A stretch of DNA of 64,000 nt, from assembly GCA_017623935.1 (NCBI GenBank), contig JAGAOC010000039.1:1-64000 (forward strand), in the 5' to 3' direction. A program made the translations under genes and the position numbers. The notes under the pieces are model-generated. The model ran no database searches. It saw only the letters and a program-made list of their open reading frames with translations, and had not been told where the DNA came from. Below, piece after piece: positions 1-8,886 of the stretch; the stretch's first letter is position 1, and every line of letters begins with the position of its first letter. The stretch comes from Agathobacter sp. Its GTDB lineage: Bacteria; Bacillota; Clostridia; Lachnospirales; Lachnospiraceae.

Positions 1-663
1 GAATTTATTGAATTCATGGTAGAGAGCGACGTATTGAAATTCGGCGATTTCACTTTAAAGAGTGGTAGAAAATCTCCATTTTTCATGAATGCAGGAGCAT
101 ATGTGACAGGCTCACAGCTTAAGAGATTAGGCGAATATTATGCAAAGGCAATTCATGATAACTATGGGGATGACTTTGACGTATTATTTGGACCAGCATA
201 CAAGGGTATTCCGATCAGCGTTGTAACAGCAATTGCATACAGCGAACTTTACGGAAAAGAGATCCGTTACTGTTCAGATCGTAAAGAAGAGAAAGATCAC
301 GGTGCAGATAAGGGAAGCTTCTTAGGAAGCAAATTAAAAGACGGTGATAGAGTTGTTATGATTGAAGACGTTACTACATCTGGTAAATCTATGGAAGAAA
401 CTGTACCAAAGGTAAAAGGTGCAGCAGACGTAGAGATCGTTGGACTTATGGTATCCTTAAACCGTATGGAAGTTGGTCTGGGCGGCAAAGTAAGCGCATT
501 AGATGAGATCAAAGAGAAATACGGATTTGACGCAAAAGCTATCGTAACCATGGATGAAGTTGTTGAGCACCTTCACAACCATGAATGCCAGGGCAGAGTT
601 GTGATCGATGACACTGTCAAAGAAGCGATTGATCATTACTATGAGCAGTACGGCTGCAAATAA
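1..663 (+). CDS. pyrE: Orotate phosphoribosyltransferase, 5' end outside window
   Basis: Transfers phosphoribose from PRPP to orotate to give OMP, the fifth step of pyrimidine synthesis. The PRPP-binding loop reads VVMIEDVTTSGKS (about residues 113-125 counted from the first ATG at 16). The substrate-side motif FGPAYKGIP and the conserved FTLKSGRKSPFF stretch are also present. The frame stays open from base 1 (EFIEF before the first Met), and family members normally carry a dozen or so residues ahead of this point. I therefore read the gene as truncated by the window edge rather than starting at 16. A small membrane protein gene follows 15 bp downstream. Confidence 0.95.
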   Translation, partial: EFIEFMVESDVLKFGDFTLKSGRKSPFFMNAGAYVTGSQLKRLGEYYAKAIHDNYGDDFDVLFGPAYKGIPISVVTAIAYSELYGKEIRYCSDRKEEKDHGADKGSFLGSKLKDGDRVVMIEDVTTSGKSMEETVPKVKGAADVEIVGLMVSLNRMEVGLGGKVSALDEIKEKYGFDAKAIVTMDEVVEHLHNHECQGRVVIDDTVKEAIDHYYEQYGCK

Positions 664-678
664 AGAAAGTAGAGAATT

Positions 679-1011
679 ATGTTTGGAACAAAACGTAGGC
701 GGAATCATTACAAGTTCACAGAGAAAACCCATTCCAAAAAAGGAATAGGGGCGATGATTTTAGCCATACTTCTGGTAGCCGGTTATATAGGTGTGATCGG
801 TTTATCATTTAAGAGTGGGGGAGCACTTTCAGCATATTTTGGTACGGTGGGGGTAAGTGCCCTGATCTTAGCGGTGGCAGCATTTGTTATGGCAATTCAG
901 AGTCTTTTAGAAGAAGATTCCTTTAAGTCATTTCCAAGGGCAGCGCTGGGATTATCCGTGCTGGCAATTATCTGTTGGGGCGGAACCTACGTCATTGGAT
1001 TTTTAGGATAG
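679..1011 (+). CDS. Small integral membrane protein, unknown function
   Basis: 110 residues with a basic N-terminus (KRRRNHYKF) followed by three hydrophobic segments at roughly residues 25-46, 53-75 and 88-109. It resembles a conserved Lachnospiraceae small membrane protein family (I think DUF6142, from memory). It sits 15 bp after pyrE and its stop is about 20 bp before the peptidase start, so the three genes are probably co-transcribed. No catalytic motif is visible and no function can be assigned. Confidence 0.7.
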   Translation: MFGTKRRRNHYKFTEKTHSKKGIGAMILAILLVAGYIGVIGLSFKSGGALSAYFGTVGVSALILAVAAFVMAIQSLLEEDSFKSFPRAALGLSVLAIICWGGTYVIGFLG

Positions 1012-1031
1012 GAAATTGGAACTGTAAATTT

Positions 1032-3062
1032 ATGAAATATCTGGAAATTAGAAATCAGAATAACGAAGAATTCGAGGAAAGATTGTCTCTGGTCATGGAG
1101 CGCATTGCCCAGATCGCAGAGGATCCGGAAATACAGGGAGAGATTGGATCATATTTTAGACAGACAGCAGAGTATTTGAAGAATGAGTACGAGCTTCTGC
1201 AGAAAGTCCTGACACAGGGCACTTCCAATGAGACTGCAAAAGAGGGCGAAGAAAATAATCAGAAGTTCTTTGGGGAACTGGTGGGGGATTCTTATGAGAA
1301 TTCCTTTGCCAATCCGGCATATGCCTGCCAGAAGCTGGGAAGCGAGTTAGGAACACTTCTTTCTGCTATTTATCATCAGATCAGAAATTATCTGCCGGCA
1401 GTATATGAAGGCGATAATCAGTTCTTATGTATTTTTGCAGAGCTTTTGGTGGAGTTGTATGTACTGTTAGAGGAACAGGATGATCATACCTTAAGAAATG
1501 TAAAGGAAAGCTTTTATTCCTTTATGCATGACTATTCCGAATATTTTAATGAGCGGAAAGTGGCAAGACTAGTCTGCCCGGATTTTGATTTTTACTATGA
1601 TATTTTGATGGAATCGGATCTATCAGAGCCGGCATATTTGTATCGATATGGTCTTTATGTCAGTGCGAATGAGTTAGAGATCGCTAACTATTTGCAGAGA
1701 TTTTCTGAGGAAGAGATTCAGGCAATGGCAGATACCTATACAGAAGGTTATCGGATCGGATTTGAGACAACAGGCAAAGACTTGTCCAAGAAGACCATTG
1801 CAGAAGTCCGTTATCCATTGGGATTTGAACGGATGATGCGGGCAGCAGTGAAGAATCTGGAAGGCTTAGATCTGAAAGTAGTAGTAAGACCGTCTTCTAC
1901 TTATGTCAATCGTCAGTATGATTTTGACCATAAAGAAGACGCAGCACTTTGGTTGGATAAGGCTTATGTAGAGCGAGGTCTGGAAGTTTATCGGAATGCT
2001 TTTGAAAAATATAAGACAGAGGCAGGAGGCTACGCCGGACCGGCTGTAGTGGAGGTGTTCGGCGAAGAACCATTTTCTCCGAAGACAAAACCGGAAAATG
2101 CGTCCTATGATGAAAAACAGCAGCAGTTAGCAGTATATCAGACCAGTGAATTTACCCGGATCATGTATCAGTATATTAAGGGAGAGGAACGGAGTTTTAC
2201 CATTATTGCGTATCCGCTTCCTACTATCGGAGAAAAATTCGATGAGATCTTTGCAGAGACTGTGAAGATCAATACTTTAGATTATAATCTGTATCAGACC
2301 ATGCAGCAGAAGATCATTGATGTCTTAGATACAGCGGATCGGGTTCATATTGTGGGAACCAATGGCAATAAGACAGATCTTTATGTGAAGATCTATGATC
2401 TGAAAGATCCGAAGAAAGAGACTGCATTTGAGAACTGCGTGGCAGATGTTAATATTCCAGTAGGCGAAGTGTTCACATCCCCAGTTTTGAAGGGAACAGA
2501 AGGAAAACTTCATGTGACTCAGGTCTACTTAAATGAATTAAATTACGAGAATCTGGAGATAGATTTCAAAGATGGAATGATCGCAGCATATACCTGCACC
2601 AACTTTGAAAAAGAGGAAGAGAACAGAAAATACATTCAGGACAATGTGCTGATGCACCATGAGACTCTTCCAATGGGAGAATTTGCGATTGGAACTAATA
2701 CCACGGCATATCGCATGGCGAAAGTTTATGATATTGCAGATAAACTTCCGATCCTTATTGCGGAGAAGACAGGTCCACATTTTGCAGTGGGCGACACCTG
2801 TTATACGCATGATGAGGATAATATGACTTATAATCCGGATGGAAAAGCCATTGTGGCAAGGGATAATGAAGTATCTGCTTTGAGAAAAGAGGACGTTTCT
2901 AAGGCATATTTTAACTGTCACACAGATATTACCATCCCTTATCATGAATTAGGGGCGATCACTGTGATCCGAAAGGATGGAAGTACCCAGGATATCATCC
3001 GGGAGGGACGGTTCGTTCTGCCGGGAACGGAAGAACTGAATGTTCCGTTAGAAGGACTGTAA
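1032..3062 (+). CDS. M29-family aminopeptidase (aminopeptidase T/AmpS-like)
   Basis: 676-residue metallo-aminopeptidase, longer than the ~410-residue AmpS/AmpT because of an N-terminal extension of about 280 residues without recognisable motifs. The C-terminal half has the family's metal-ligand series in order: Glu in PVGEVFTSP, Glu in MGEFAIGTN, His in GPHFAVGD (about 583), and His/Asp in CHTD (about 630/632). It probably trims N-terminal residues from cytoplasmic peptides. The frame is open 19 codons upstream, but the ATG at 1032 starts the conserved sequence (MKYLEIRN) and avoids overlapping the upstream gene, so I chose it. Confidence 0.85.
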   Translation: MKYLEIRNQNNEEFEERLSLVMERIAQIAEDPEIQGEIGSYFRQTAEYLKNEYELLQKVLTQGTSNETAKEGEENNQKFFGELVGDSYENSFANPAYACQKLGSELGTLLSAIYHQIRNYLPAVYEGDNQFLCIFAELLVELYVLLEEQDDHTLRNVKESFYSFMHDYSEYFNERKVARLVCPDFDFYYDILMESDLSEPAYLYRYGLYVSANELEIANYLQRFSEEEIQAMADTYTEGYRIGFETTGKDLSKKTIAEVRYPLGFERMMRAAVKNLEGLDLKVVVRPSSTYVNRQYDFDHKEDAALWLDKAYVERGLEVYRNAFEKYKTEAGGYAGPAVVEVFGEEPFSPKTKPENASYDEKQQQLAVYQTSEFTRIMYQYIKGEERSFTIIAYPLPTIGEKFDEIFAETVKINTLDYNLYQTMQQKIIDVLDTADRVHIVGTNGNKTDLYVKIYDLKDPKKETAFENCVADVNIPVGEVFTSPVLKGTEGKLHVTQVYLNELNYENLEIDFKDGMIAAYTCTNFEKEEENRKYIQDNVLMHHETLPMGEFAIGTNTTAYRMAKVYDIADKLPILIAEKTGPHFAVGDTCYTHDEDNMTYNPDGKAIVARDNEVSALRKEDVSKAYFNCHTDITIPYHELGAITVIRKDGSTQDIIREGRFVLPGTEELNVPLEGL

Positions 3063-3066
3063 GAAG

Positions 3067-3120
3067 AAATAAGCAATTAAAAAAACAAATAAGCAATTTA
3101 AAAAACAAATAAATGAATTT
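3067..3120 (+). repeat. A-rich 20-bp tandem direct repeat upstream of purE
   Basis: Two near-identical 20-bp units (3067-3086 and 3087-3106, beginning AAATAAGCAA) and a decayed third start (AAATAAATGA) fill the gap before purE. They differ at one position. They end just before the purE AGGAGG. They could be slippage products; no function is evident. Confidence 0.6.
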
Positions 3121-3136
3121 CTAGGAGGAAAATAAA

Positions 3137-3637
3137 ATGGCACAGGTAGGAATTGTAATGGGCAGCGATTCAGATATGCCAGTAATGGCAAAAGCTGCTG
3201 ATATTTTAGAACAGTTAGGGATCAGTTATGAAATGACTATCATTTCAGCACACAGAGAGCCAGACGTATTCTTTGAATATGCAAAGAGTGCAGAATCTAA
3301 AGGCTTTAAAGTGATCATTGCAGGAGCAGGAATGGCAGCACATCTTCCAGGAATGTGTGCAGCGATCTTCCCAATGCCTGTTATCGGTATCCCAATGCAC
3401 ACCACTTCTTTAGGTGGAAGAGATTCTTTATACAGCATCGTTCAGATGCCATCCGGAATCCCGGTTGCAACAGTAGCTATCAACGGTGGAGCAAACGCAG
3501 GTCTCTTAGCTGCTAAGATCTTAGCAACTTCAGATGCAGAGCTCTTAGAGAGATTAAAAGCATACTCTAAAGATTTAAAAGAGCAGGTTCAGGCAAAAGA
3601 CGCAAGACTTCAGGAAGTTGGTTATAAGAACTACTAA
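3137..3637 (+). CDS. purE: N5-carboxyaminoimidazole ribonucleotide mutase, class I PurE
   Basis: Moves the carboxyl group of N5-CAIR to give CAIR in purine synthesis. 166 residues, the usual length. The signature elements are present: GSDSD near residue 9, SAHREP near 38, GAGMAAHLPGM near 70, and the C-terminal NGGANAGLLAAKIL helix. The SAHR serine and histidine mark class I (N5-CAIR mutase, which normally works with PurK). No purK is in the window, so it must lie elsewhere. A strong AGGAGG lies 8 bp before the ATG. First gene of the purE-purM-purN-purD run. Confidence 0.96.
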   Translation: MAQVGIVMGSDSDMPVMAKAADILEQLGISYEMTIISAHREPDVFFEYAKSAESKGFKVIIAGAGMAAHLPGMCAAIFPMPVIGIPMHTTSLGGRDSLYSIVQMPSGIPVATVAINGGANAGLLAAKILATSDAELLERLKAYSKDLKEQVQAKDARLQEVGYKNY

Positions 3638-3746
3638 TAAATGATATAACTATTTATAATTGGAAATAATATTATATTCCATATATACTATATTTGGCGG
3701 TGGAAAAGGCTGCCGCCTCATTTTAAAAACCCAGGAGGAAAAAAGA

Positions 3747-4772
3747 ATGGATTACAAGAATTCCGGTGTTGATATTGAAGCTGGTTACAAATCAGTAGAA
3801 CTGATGAAAGAACACGTAAAGAAAACAATGAGACCAGAAGTATTAGGTGGTCTTGGTGGATTTTCAGGAGCATTTTCTCTTGATAAGATCAAAGAGATGG
3901 AAGAGCCTACTTTAGTATCAGGTACAGACGGATGCGGTACTAAGGTAAAATTAGCATTTATCTTAGACAAACATGACACAATCGGTATCGACGCAGTTGC
4001 TATGTGTGTAAATGACATTGCCTGTGCCGGTGGAGAACCATTATTCTTCCTTGACTATATTGCATGCGGTAAGAACTACCCAGAGAAGATCGCAACTATC
4101 GTAAGCGGTGTTGCAGAAGGATGCCTCCAGTCTGGATGTGCATTGATCGGTGGAGAGACAGCAGAACATCCAGGACTTATGCCAGAAGATGAATACGATC
4201 TGGCTGGTTTTGCAGTTGGTGTTGTAGATAAGAAAGACATCATCACTGGCGAGAACTTAAAAGCAGATGATGTGATCATCGGTATGGCTTCCTCTGGTGT
4301 TCATTCTAACGGATTTTCACTGGTTCGTAAGATCTTCAACATGGACGCAGAGACATTAAATACATATCATGAAGAATTAGGAAAGACTCTTGGAGAAGCA
4401 CTGATCGCTCCAACAAGAATCTATGTAAAAGCATTAAAATCCATCAAAGAAGCTGGCGTTACTGTAAAAGCCTGCAGCCATATCACAGGTGGCGGTTTCC
4501 AGGAGAACGTACCTCGTATGCTTCCAGAAGGAAAACATGCAATGATCGAGAAGAACAGCTACGAGATTCCTGCAATCTTTAAGATGATGGCAAGAGAAGG
4601 AAACGTAGAAGAAGAAATGATGTACAATACTTACAACATGGGTATTGGTATGATGGTATGCGTTGATCCAGCAGATGTAGATAAGACTATGGAAGCGATC
4701 AAAGCAGCTGGAGATACCCCATATGTGATCGGTAAGATCGTTGATGGAGAAAAAGGAGTAACCTTATGCTAA
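3747..4772 (+). CDS. purM: Phosphoribosylformylglycinamidine cyclo-ligase
   Basis: Closes FGAM to AIR using ATP, step 5 of purine synthesis. 341 residues from the ATG at 3747, the usual length, preceded by AGGAGG at 3733-3738. An open frame extends 29 codons upstream but has no ribosome site and no family similarity. Visible signatures are the N-terminal YKNSGVDIEAG, GTDGCGTKVK, the VNDIACAGGEPLFFLDY core, GGETAEHPG, and SSGVHSNGFSLVRK. The last four codons overlap purN, indicating translational coupling. Confidence 0.96.
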   Translation: MDYKNSGVDIEAGYKSVELMKEHVKKTMRPEVLGGLGGFSGAFSLDKIKEMEEPTLVSGTDGCGTKVKLAFILDKHDTIGIDAVAMCVNDIACAGGEPLFFLDYIACGKNYPEKIATIVSGVAEGCLQSGCALIGGETAEHPGLMPEDEYDLAGFAVGVVDKKDIITGENLKADDVIIGMASSGVHSNGFSLVRKIFNMDAETLNTYHEELGKTLGEALIAPTRIYVKALKSIKEAGVTVKACSHITGGGFQENVPRMLPEGKHAMIEKNSYEIPAIFKMMAREGNVEEEMMYNTYNMGIGMMVCVDPADVDKTMEAIKAAGDTPYVIGKIVDGEKGVTLC

Positions 4773-5392
4773 AACTGGCAGTTTGTGTTTCCGGTGGAGG
4801 AACAAATCTTCAGGCCATCATTGACGCCATTAACAATGGCACCATTACCAATGCGAAGATCTCTGTTGTCATTAGTAACAACAAGGATGTTTATGCCTTA
4901 GAGAGAGCTAAGAATCATGGAATTGAAGGAATCTGTATCTCACCGAAGGATTATGAGTCCAGAGCAGAATTTAACAAGGCATTTTTGGACAAGCTGGATT
5001 TCTATGAGGTTGATCTGGTAGTTTTAGCAGGATTTTTAGTAGTCATTCCAGAAGAAATGATCGCAAAATACCGCAATCGGATCATCAACATTCATCCATC
5101 CCTGATTCCATCTTTCTGTGGAACCGGATATTATGGATTAAAAGTTCACGAAGGGGTTTTATCCCGTGGTGTGAAAGTGACCGGTGCAACCGTTCATTTT
5201 GTGGACGAAGGAACCGATACAGGTCCTATCATTATGCAGAAAGCTGTTGAAGTAAAACAGGGAGATACCCCAAAAGAACTTCAGCAGAGAGTTATGGAAG
5301 AGGCAGAATGGATCATCATGCCAAAGGCTATCGATCTGATCGCTAATGGCAAGGTATCTGTAGAAGATGGAAAAGTCATCATTGCCGAATAG
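4766..5392 (+). CDS. purN: Phosphoribosylglycinamide formyltransferase
   Basis: Transfers a formyl group from 10-formyl-THF to GAR. 208 residues. The N-terminal VSGGGTNLQAI phosphate-binding loop, the catalytic stretch NIHPSLIPSF (Asn and His of the N-x-H-P-S motif) and the GATVHFVDEGTDTGPII motif with the catalytic Asp are all intact. Its ATG lies inside the end of purM (ATGCTAA arrangement), so it depends on purM translation. A long hairpin lies between it and purD. Confidence 0.96.
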   Translation: MLKLAVCVSGGGTNLQAIIDAINNGTITNAKISVVISNNKDVYALERAKNHGIEGICISPKDYESRAEFNKAFLDKLDFYEVDLVVLAGFLVVIPEEMIAKYRNRIINIHPSLIPSFCGTGYYGLKVHEGVLSRGVKVTGATVHFVDEGTDTGPIIMQKAVEVKQGDTPKELQQRVMEEAEWIIMPKAIDLIANGKVSVEDGKVIIAE

Positions 5393-5403
5393 AATAATAT
5401 TTT

Positions 5404-5455
5404 CAAAGCGGAGTAAGATTTTCATAAATGAGAGATTTATGACTTACCCGCTTTG
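5404..5455 (+). terminator. Long two-tier hairpin between purN and purD
   Basis: Outer arms 5404-5417 and 5443-5455 (CAAAGCGGAGTAAG against CTTACCCGCTTTG) enclose a perfect inner 8-bp stem TCATAAAT/ATTTATGA with a GAGAG loop. Only three Ts follow, so it is a poor intrinsic terminator. It could be a leaky terminator, an attenuator setting purD expression, or an RNA-processing or stability element. A bulged ATTT separates the two stems on the left side. Confidence 0.65.
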
Positions 5456-5512
5456 TTTCGTGAAATGAAACCTATAGAAAAATACGTTTTAGCAGCAGAA
5501 AGGAAGAAAAAC

Positions 5513-6787
5513 ATGAAAGTATTAGTAGTTGGAAGCGGCGGAAGAGAGCACGCTATCGTAACAAGTGTTGCAAAGAGCAAAAGAGTAGACAAGATCTACT
5601 GCGCACCAGGAAATGCAGGAATTGCTGCATTAGCAGAATGTGTGAACATTGGCGCAATGGAATTTGATAAACTGGTAGCATTTGCAAAAGAAAATGCTAT
5701 TGATTTTACTATCGTAGGAATGGACGATCCATTAGTTGGCGGTATCGTAGATGCTTTTGAAGCAGAAGGATTAAAAGTATTCGGACCTAGAAAAAATGCA
5801 GCAATCTTAGAAGGATCCAAAGCATTTTCTAAGGATCTCATGAAAAAATACAACATTCCAACAGCAGCTTATGAGAATTTCACTGATCCAGAAGCAGCTT
5901 TAGAATACTTAAAGACCGCAAAAATGCCAATCGTATTAAAGGCAGATGGACTGGCTTTAGGAAAAGGTGTATTGATCTGCAATACCTTAGAAGAAGCAGA
6001 AGCTGGCGTAAAAGAGATCATGCAGGATAAGAAATTCGGAACTGCAGGAAATACTATGGTTGTAGAAGAATTTATGACAGGTCGTGAAGTATCTGTTCTT
6101 TCTTTCGTAGATGGAAAAACCATCCAGATCATGTCTTCCGCACAGGATCACAAACGTGCAAAGGACGGAGACCAGGGCTTAAATACTGGTGGTATGGGAA
6201 CCTTCTCCCCAAGTCCATTCTATACAGCAGAAGTAGATGAATTCTGTAAGAAATATATCTACCAGGCAACAGTTGACGCTATGGCAGCAGAAGGACGTCC
6301 TTTTACCGGCGTTATCTTCTTCGGACTTATGTTAACCGAAGAGGGACCAAAGGTATTAGAGTACAATGCCCGCTTTGGCGATCCAGAAGCGCAGGTAGTG
6401 CTTCCACGTATGAAGAACGACATTATTGACGTTATGGAAGCTTGTGTAGATGGAAAATTAGATTCCCTTACTCTGGAATTTGAAGACAACGCAGCCGTAT
6501 GTGTTGTATTAGCTTCTGACGGATATCCTGTTTCTTACGAAAAAGGATTTGAGATCAAAGGCATGGACAAGTTCGATGATAAGGACGATTATTTCTGTTT
6601 CCATGCAGGCACTAAATTCAATGAAAATGGCGTTATCGTTACCAATGGTGGACGTGTTCTTGGTATCACCGCAAAAGGATCTGATCTAAAAGATGCAAGA
6701 AAAAAAGCATATGAAGCTACAGATTGGGTAGAATTTGATAATAAGTATATGCGTCATGATATTGGAAAGGCCATTGACGAAGCATAA
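5513..6787 (+). CDS. purD: Phosphoribosylamine-glycine ligase
   Basis: ATP-dependent ligation of glycine to phosphoribosylamine, step 2 of purine synthesis. 424 residues from the ATG at 5513, preceded by AAGGAAG. A frame open 20 codons further upstream overlaps the hairpin and is not used. Signatures: N-terminal VVGSGGREHAI, ATP-grasp segments VLKADGLALGKGV and SSAQDHKRAKDGDQG, TGGMGTFSPSP, and the metal-site EYNARFGDPEAQ. Last of the contiguous purine genes; a HAD hydrolase gene follows 15 bp later. Confidence 0.96.
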   Translation: MKVLVVGSGGREHAIVTSVAKSKRVDKIYCAPGNAGIAALAECVNIGAMEFDKLVAFAKENAIDFTIVGMDDPLVGGIVDAFEAEGLKVFGPRKNAAILEGSKAFSKDLMKKYNIPTAAYENFTDPEAALEYLKTAKMPIVLKADGLALGKGVLICNTLEEAEAGVKEIMQDKKFGTAGNTMVVEEFMTGREVSVLSFVDGKTIQIMSSAQDHKRAKDGDQGLNTGGMGTFSPSPFYTAEVDEFCKKYIYQATVDAMAAEGRPFTGVIFFGLMLTEEGPKVLEYNARFGDPEAQVVLPRMKNDIIDVMEACVDGKLDSLTLEFEDNAAVCVVLASDGYPVSYEKGFEIKGMDKFDDKDDYFCFHAGTKFNENGVIVTNGGRVLGITAKGSDLKDARKKAYEATDWVEFDNKYMRHDIGKAIDEA

Positions 6788-6802
6788 TAGAGCAGGTGGA
6801 TC

Positions 6803-7441
6803 ATGAAAAAAGGTATTATTTTTGACATGGATGGAACTCTGTGGGATTCCGCAGATAATGTAGCAGTTTCCTGGAACATTGCCATAGAGAAGTTCGGATA
6901 CAAGAGAGAACCTCTCACTGGAAAGGACATTTCCAGTGTTATGGGAAAGACCATGGATAAGATCGCTGAGATCCTTTTTCCGGATATGGAAGAAGAACCA
7001 AGAAAAGAACTGTTAGCTTGCTGCTGTGAAGGAGAAAATGAATATCTCCGCCAGCATGGTGGAATCCTATATCCAAAGATCAGAGAGACGATGGAGCTCT
7101 TAAAGAAAGACTACCATCTTTACATTGTAAGTAATTGTCAGGCTGGTTATGTGGAAGCTTTTCTGGACTATTACAAGCTCTGGGATCTGGTGGAAGATAT
7201 CGAGTGTTATGGCAATAACGGTAAGCAAAAAGGCGAGAATATCGCAGATGTATGCCGCCGAAATCAGTTGGATCAGGCAGTCTATGTAGGAGATATTCAG
7301 GGCGATTATGACGCTACCATGTCCGCAGGACTTCCATTTATTCATGCAGCTTATGGATTTGGCACCATCGATCAGGAAGTTCCGGCAATTCATGCTTTTG
7401 AAGAGCTTCCAGCGGTGGCAAAACAAGTATTTAGATCATAA
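6803..7441 (+). CDS. HAD-superfamily hydrolase (subfamily IA, phosphoglycolate phosphatase-like)
   Basis: 212 residues. Motif I is DMDGTLWDS near residue 8, with nucleophile and acid/base Asp. Motif II Ser lies in YIVSNCQ near 110, and the Lys and Asp of motifs III/IV lie in KQKGEN and VYVGDIQGDYDA. An alpha-helical cap (residues 20-85) places it in subfamily I. The substrate is unknown. Its position between purD and a purine permease suggests a nucleotide or sugar-phosphate housecleaning role, which is inference only. Confidence 0.85.
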   Translation: MKKGIIFDMDGTLWDSADNVAVSWNIAIEKFGYKREPLTGKDISSVMGKTMDKIAEILFPDMEEEPRKELLACCCEGENEYLRQHGGILYPKIRETMELLKKDYHLYIVSNCQAGYVEAFLDYYKLWDLVEDIECYGNNGKQKGENIADVCRRNQLDQAVYVGDIQGDYDATMSAGLPFIHAAYGFGTIDQEVPAIHAFEELPAVAKQVFRS

Positions 7442-7455
7442 AGGAGAAAATGAAA

Positions 7456-8811
7456 ATGTTGGAGAAACTTTTCAAATTAAAAGAAAACAAGACCAATGTA
7501 AAAACAGAAGTCATTGCAGGTATTACCACATTTATGACAATGGCTTACATTTTAGCAGTTAACCCAGCTATCTTAGCAGACTCCGGTATGGATAAAAATG
7601 CTATCCTTATGGCAACTGCTCTGGCAGCATTTGTGGGAACTTTAGCAATGGCATTATTAGCAAATTATCCATTTGCTCTGGCTCCGGGATTGGGACTGAA
7701 TGCCTATTTTGCATACACGGTATGCGGAACTATGGGTTACAGTTGGCAGGTAGCATTACTTGCAGTATTTGTAGAAGGTCTCATCTTTATTGTACTTTCT
7801 GTAACAAACATCCGAGAGGCAATCTTTAATGCCATTCCTCTTCAGCTGAAAAAGGGAGTATCTGTAGGTATCGGCCTTTTCATTGCATTTATCGGTTTAC
7901 AGAATGGACATCTTGTAGTAGACAGCTCAACTTTAGTAACTGTTGTAGATTTTACAGAAAACTTTAATACCGAAGGTATCAGCGCACTGTTAGCAGTTAT
8001 CGGTGTAATGATCATTGCTATTTTATACGTAAAAAAAGTTCGTGGTGCGATCCTGATCGGAATCTTAGCAACCTGGATCTTAGGTATCATCTGCCAGCTT
8101 ACTGGACTTTACGTAGTAACTCCAGACGCAGGATATTATTCTTTGATCCCATCCTGGTCTGATTTTGATCTGACATCCATTGGCAAGACCTTTGGTCAGT
8201 GCTTTAACGTAGCAGGACAGGACATTAAGATCCTTGATTTTATCGTAATTATCTTTGCATTCTTATTTGTAGATATGTTTGATACATTAGGAACTTTGAT
8301 CGGTGTAGCAAACAAAGCAGATATGTTAGACAAGAACGGAAAACTGCCTAAGATCAAACAGGCACTCTTAGCAGATGCTATCGCAACTTCTGCAGGTGCA
8401 GTATTAGGAACTTCTACTACCACAACTTTCGTAGAAAGCTCTGCTGGTGTAGCAGAAGGCGGAAGAACAGGACTTGCTTCTGTTGTAACAGGTTTCTTAT
8501 TCCTGTTATCCATTTTCCTGTCACCGGTATTTGTTACCATTCCAGGATTTGCTACAGCACCAGCTTTGATCTTTGTAGGATTCTTAATGGTAAGCACAGT
8601 AGTAGAGATCGACTTCAACGACATGACAGAAGCTGTACCAGCTTATTTATGTCTGATCGCAATGCCTCTTATGTACAGCATTTCCGAAGGTATCGCAGTA
8701 GGAGTTATCTCTTATGTGATCATTAATCTGGTTTGCGGAAAAGCAAAGAAGATCACACCGCTTATGTATGTACTGGCGGTATTATTCGTATTGAAATATA
8801 TTTTCCTGTAA
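7456..8811 (+). CDS. NCS2-family purine permease (AzgA/PbuG-like)
   Basis: 451-residue polytopic membrane protein with about 12-14 hydrophobic helices. Family hallmarks are AGITTFMTMAYILAVNP at the N-terminus, APGLGLNAYFA near residue 80, VDMFDTLGTLIGVA near 275, and TSTTTTFVESSAGVAEGGRTG near 320. These match guanine/hypoxanthine/adenine proton symporters. Two in-frame ATGs exist at 7450 and 7456; the second has better spacing from AAGGAG at 7441-7446. It follows the purine genes, so salvage and synthesis sit side by side. No purine riboswitch was recognised upstream. Confidence 0.92.
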   Translation: MLEKLFKLKENKTNVKTEVIAGITTFMTMAYILAVNPAILADSGMDKNAILMATALAAFVGTLAMALLANYPFALAPGLGLNAYFAYTVCGTMGYSWQVALLAVFVEGLIFIVLSVTNIREAIFNAIPLQLKKGVSVGIGLFIAFIGLQNGHLVVDSSTLVTVVDFTENFNTEGISALLAVIGVMIIAILYVKKVRGAILIGILATWILGIICQLTGLYVVTPDAGYYSLIPSWSDFDLTSIGKTFGQCFNVAGQDIKILDFIVIIFAFLFVDMFDTLGTLIGVANKADMLDKNGKLPKIKQALLADAIATSAGAVLGTSTTTTFVESSAGVAEGGRTGLASVVTGFLFLLSIFLSPVFVTIPGFATAPALIFVGFLMVSTVVEIDFNDMTEAVPAYLCLIAMPLMYSISEGIAVGVISYVIINLVCGKAKKITPLMYVLAVLFVLKYIFL

Positions 8812-8836
8812 TAGATTTTCTATCATAGGACTGATA

Positions 8837-8867
8837 AGAGCTTGCAGATTTTTTCTGCAGGCTCTTT
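8837..8867 (+). terminator. Hairpin after the purine permease
   Basis: Arms AGAGCTTGCAG (8837-8847) and CTGCAGGCTCT (8855-8865) pair with one G-T wobble around a T-rich loop. The following T-tract is short, so termination may be partial. It separates the purine block from the ankyrin genes. Confidence 0.6.
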
Positions 8868-8886
8868 GATATAAGGAGATTAGAGA

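Noticed and set aside
3067..3120. Short CRISPR-like repeat before purE
   Set aside because: Adjacent A-rich tandem units without spacers; simple slippage explains it.
7441..7456. Purine riboswitch upstream of the permease
   Set aside because: Only 8-14 bp separate it from the HAD gene, too little for an aptamer; none was seen further upstream in the purine block.
8196..8624. 142-codon minus-strand frame
   Set aside because: Antisense of the purine permease; low complexity and no ribosome site.
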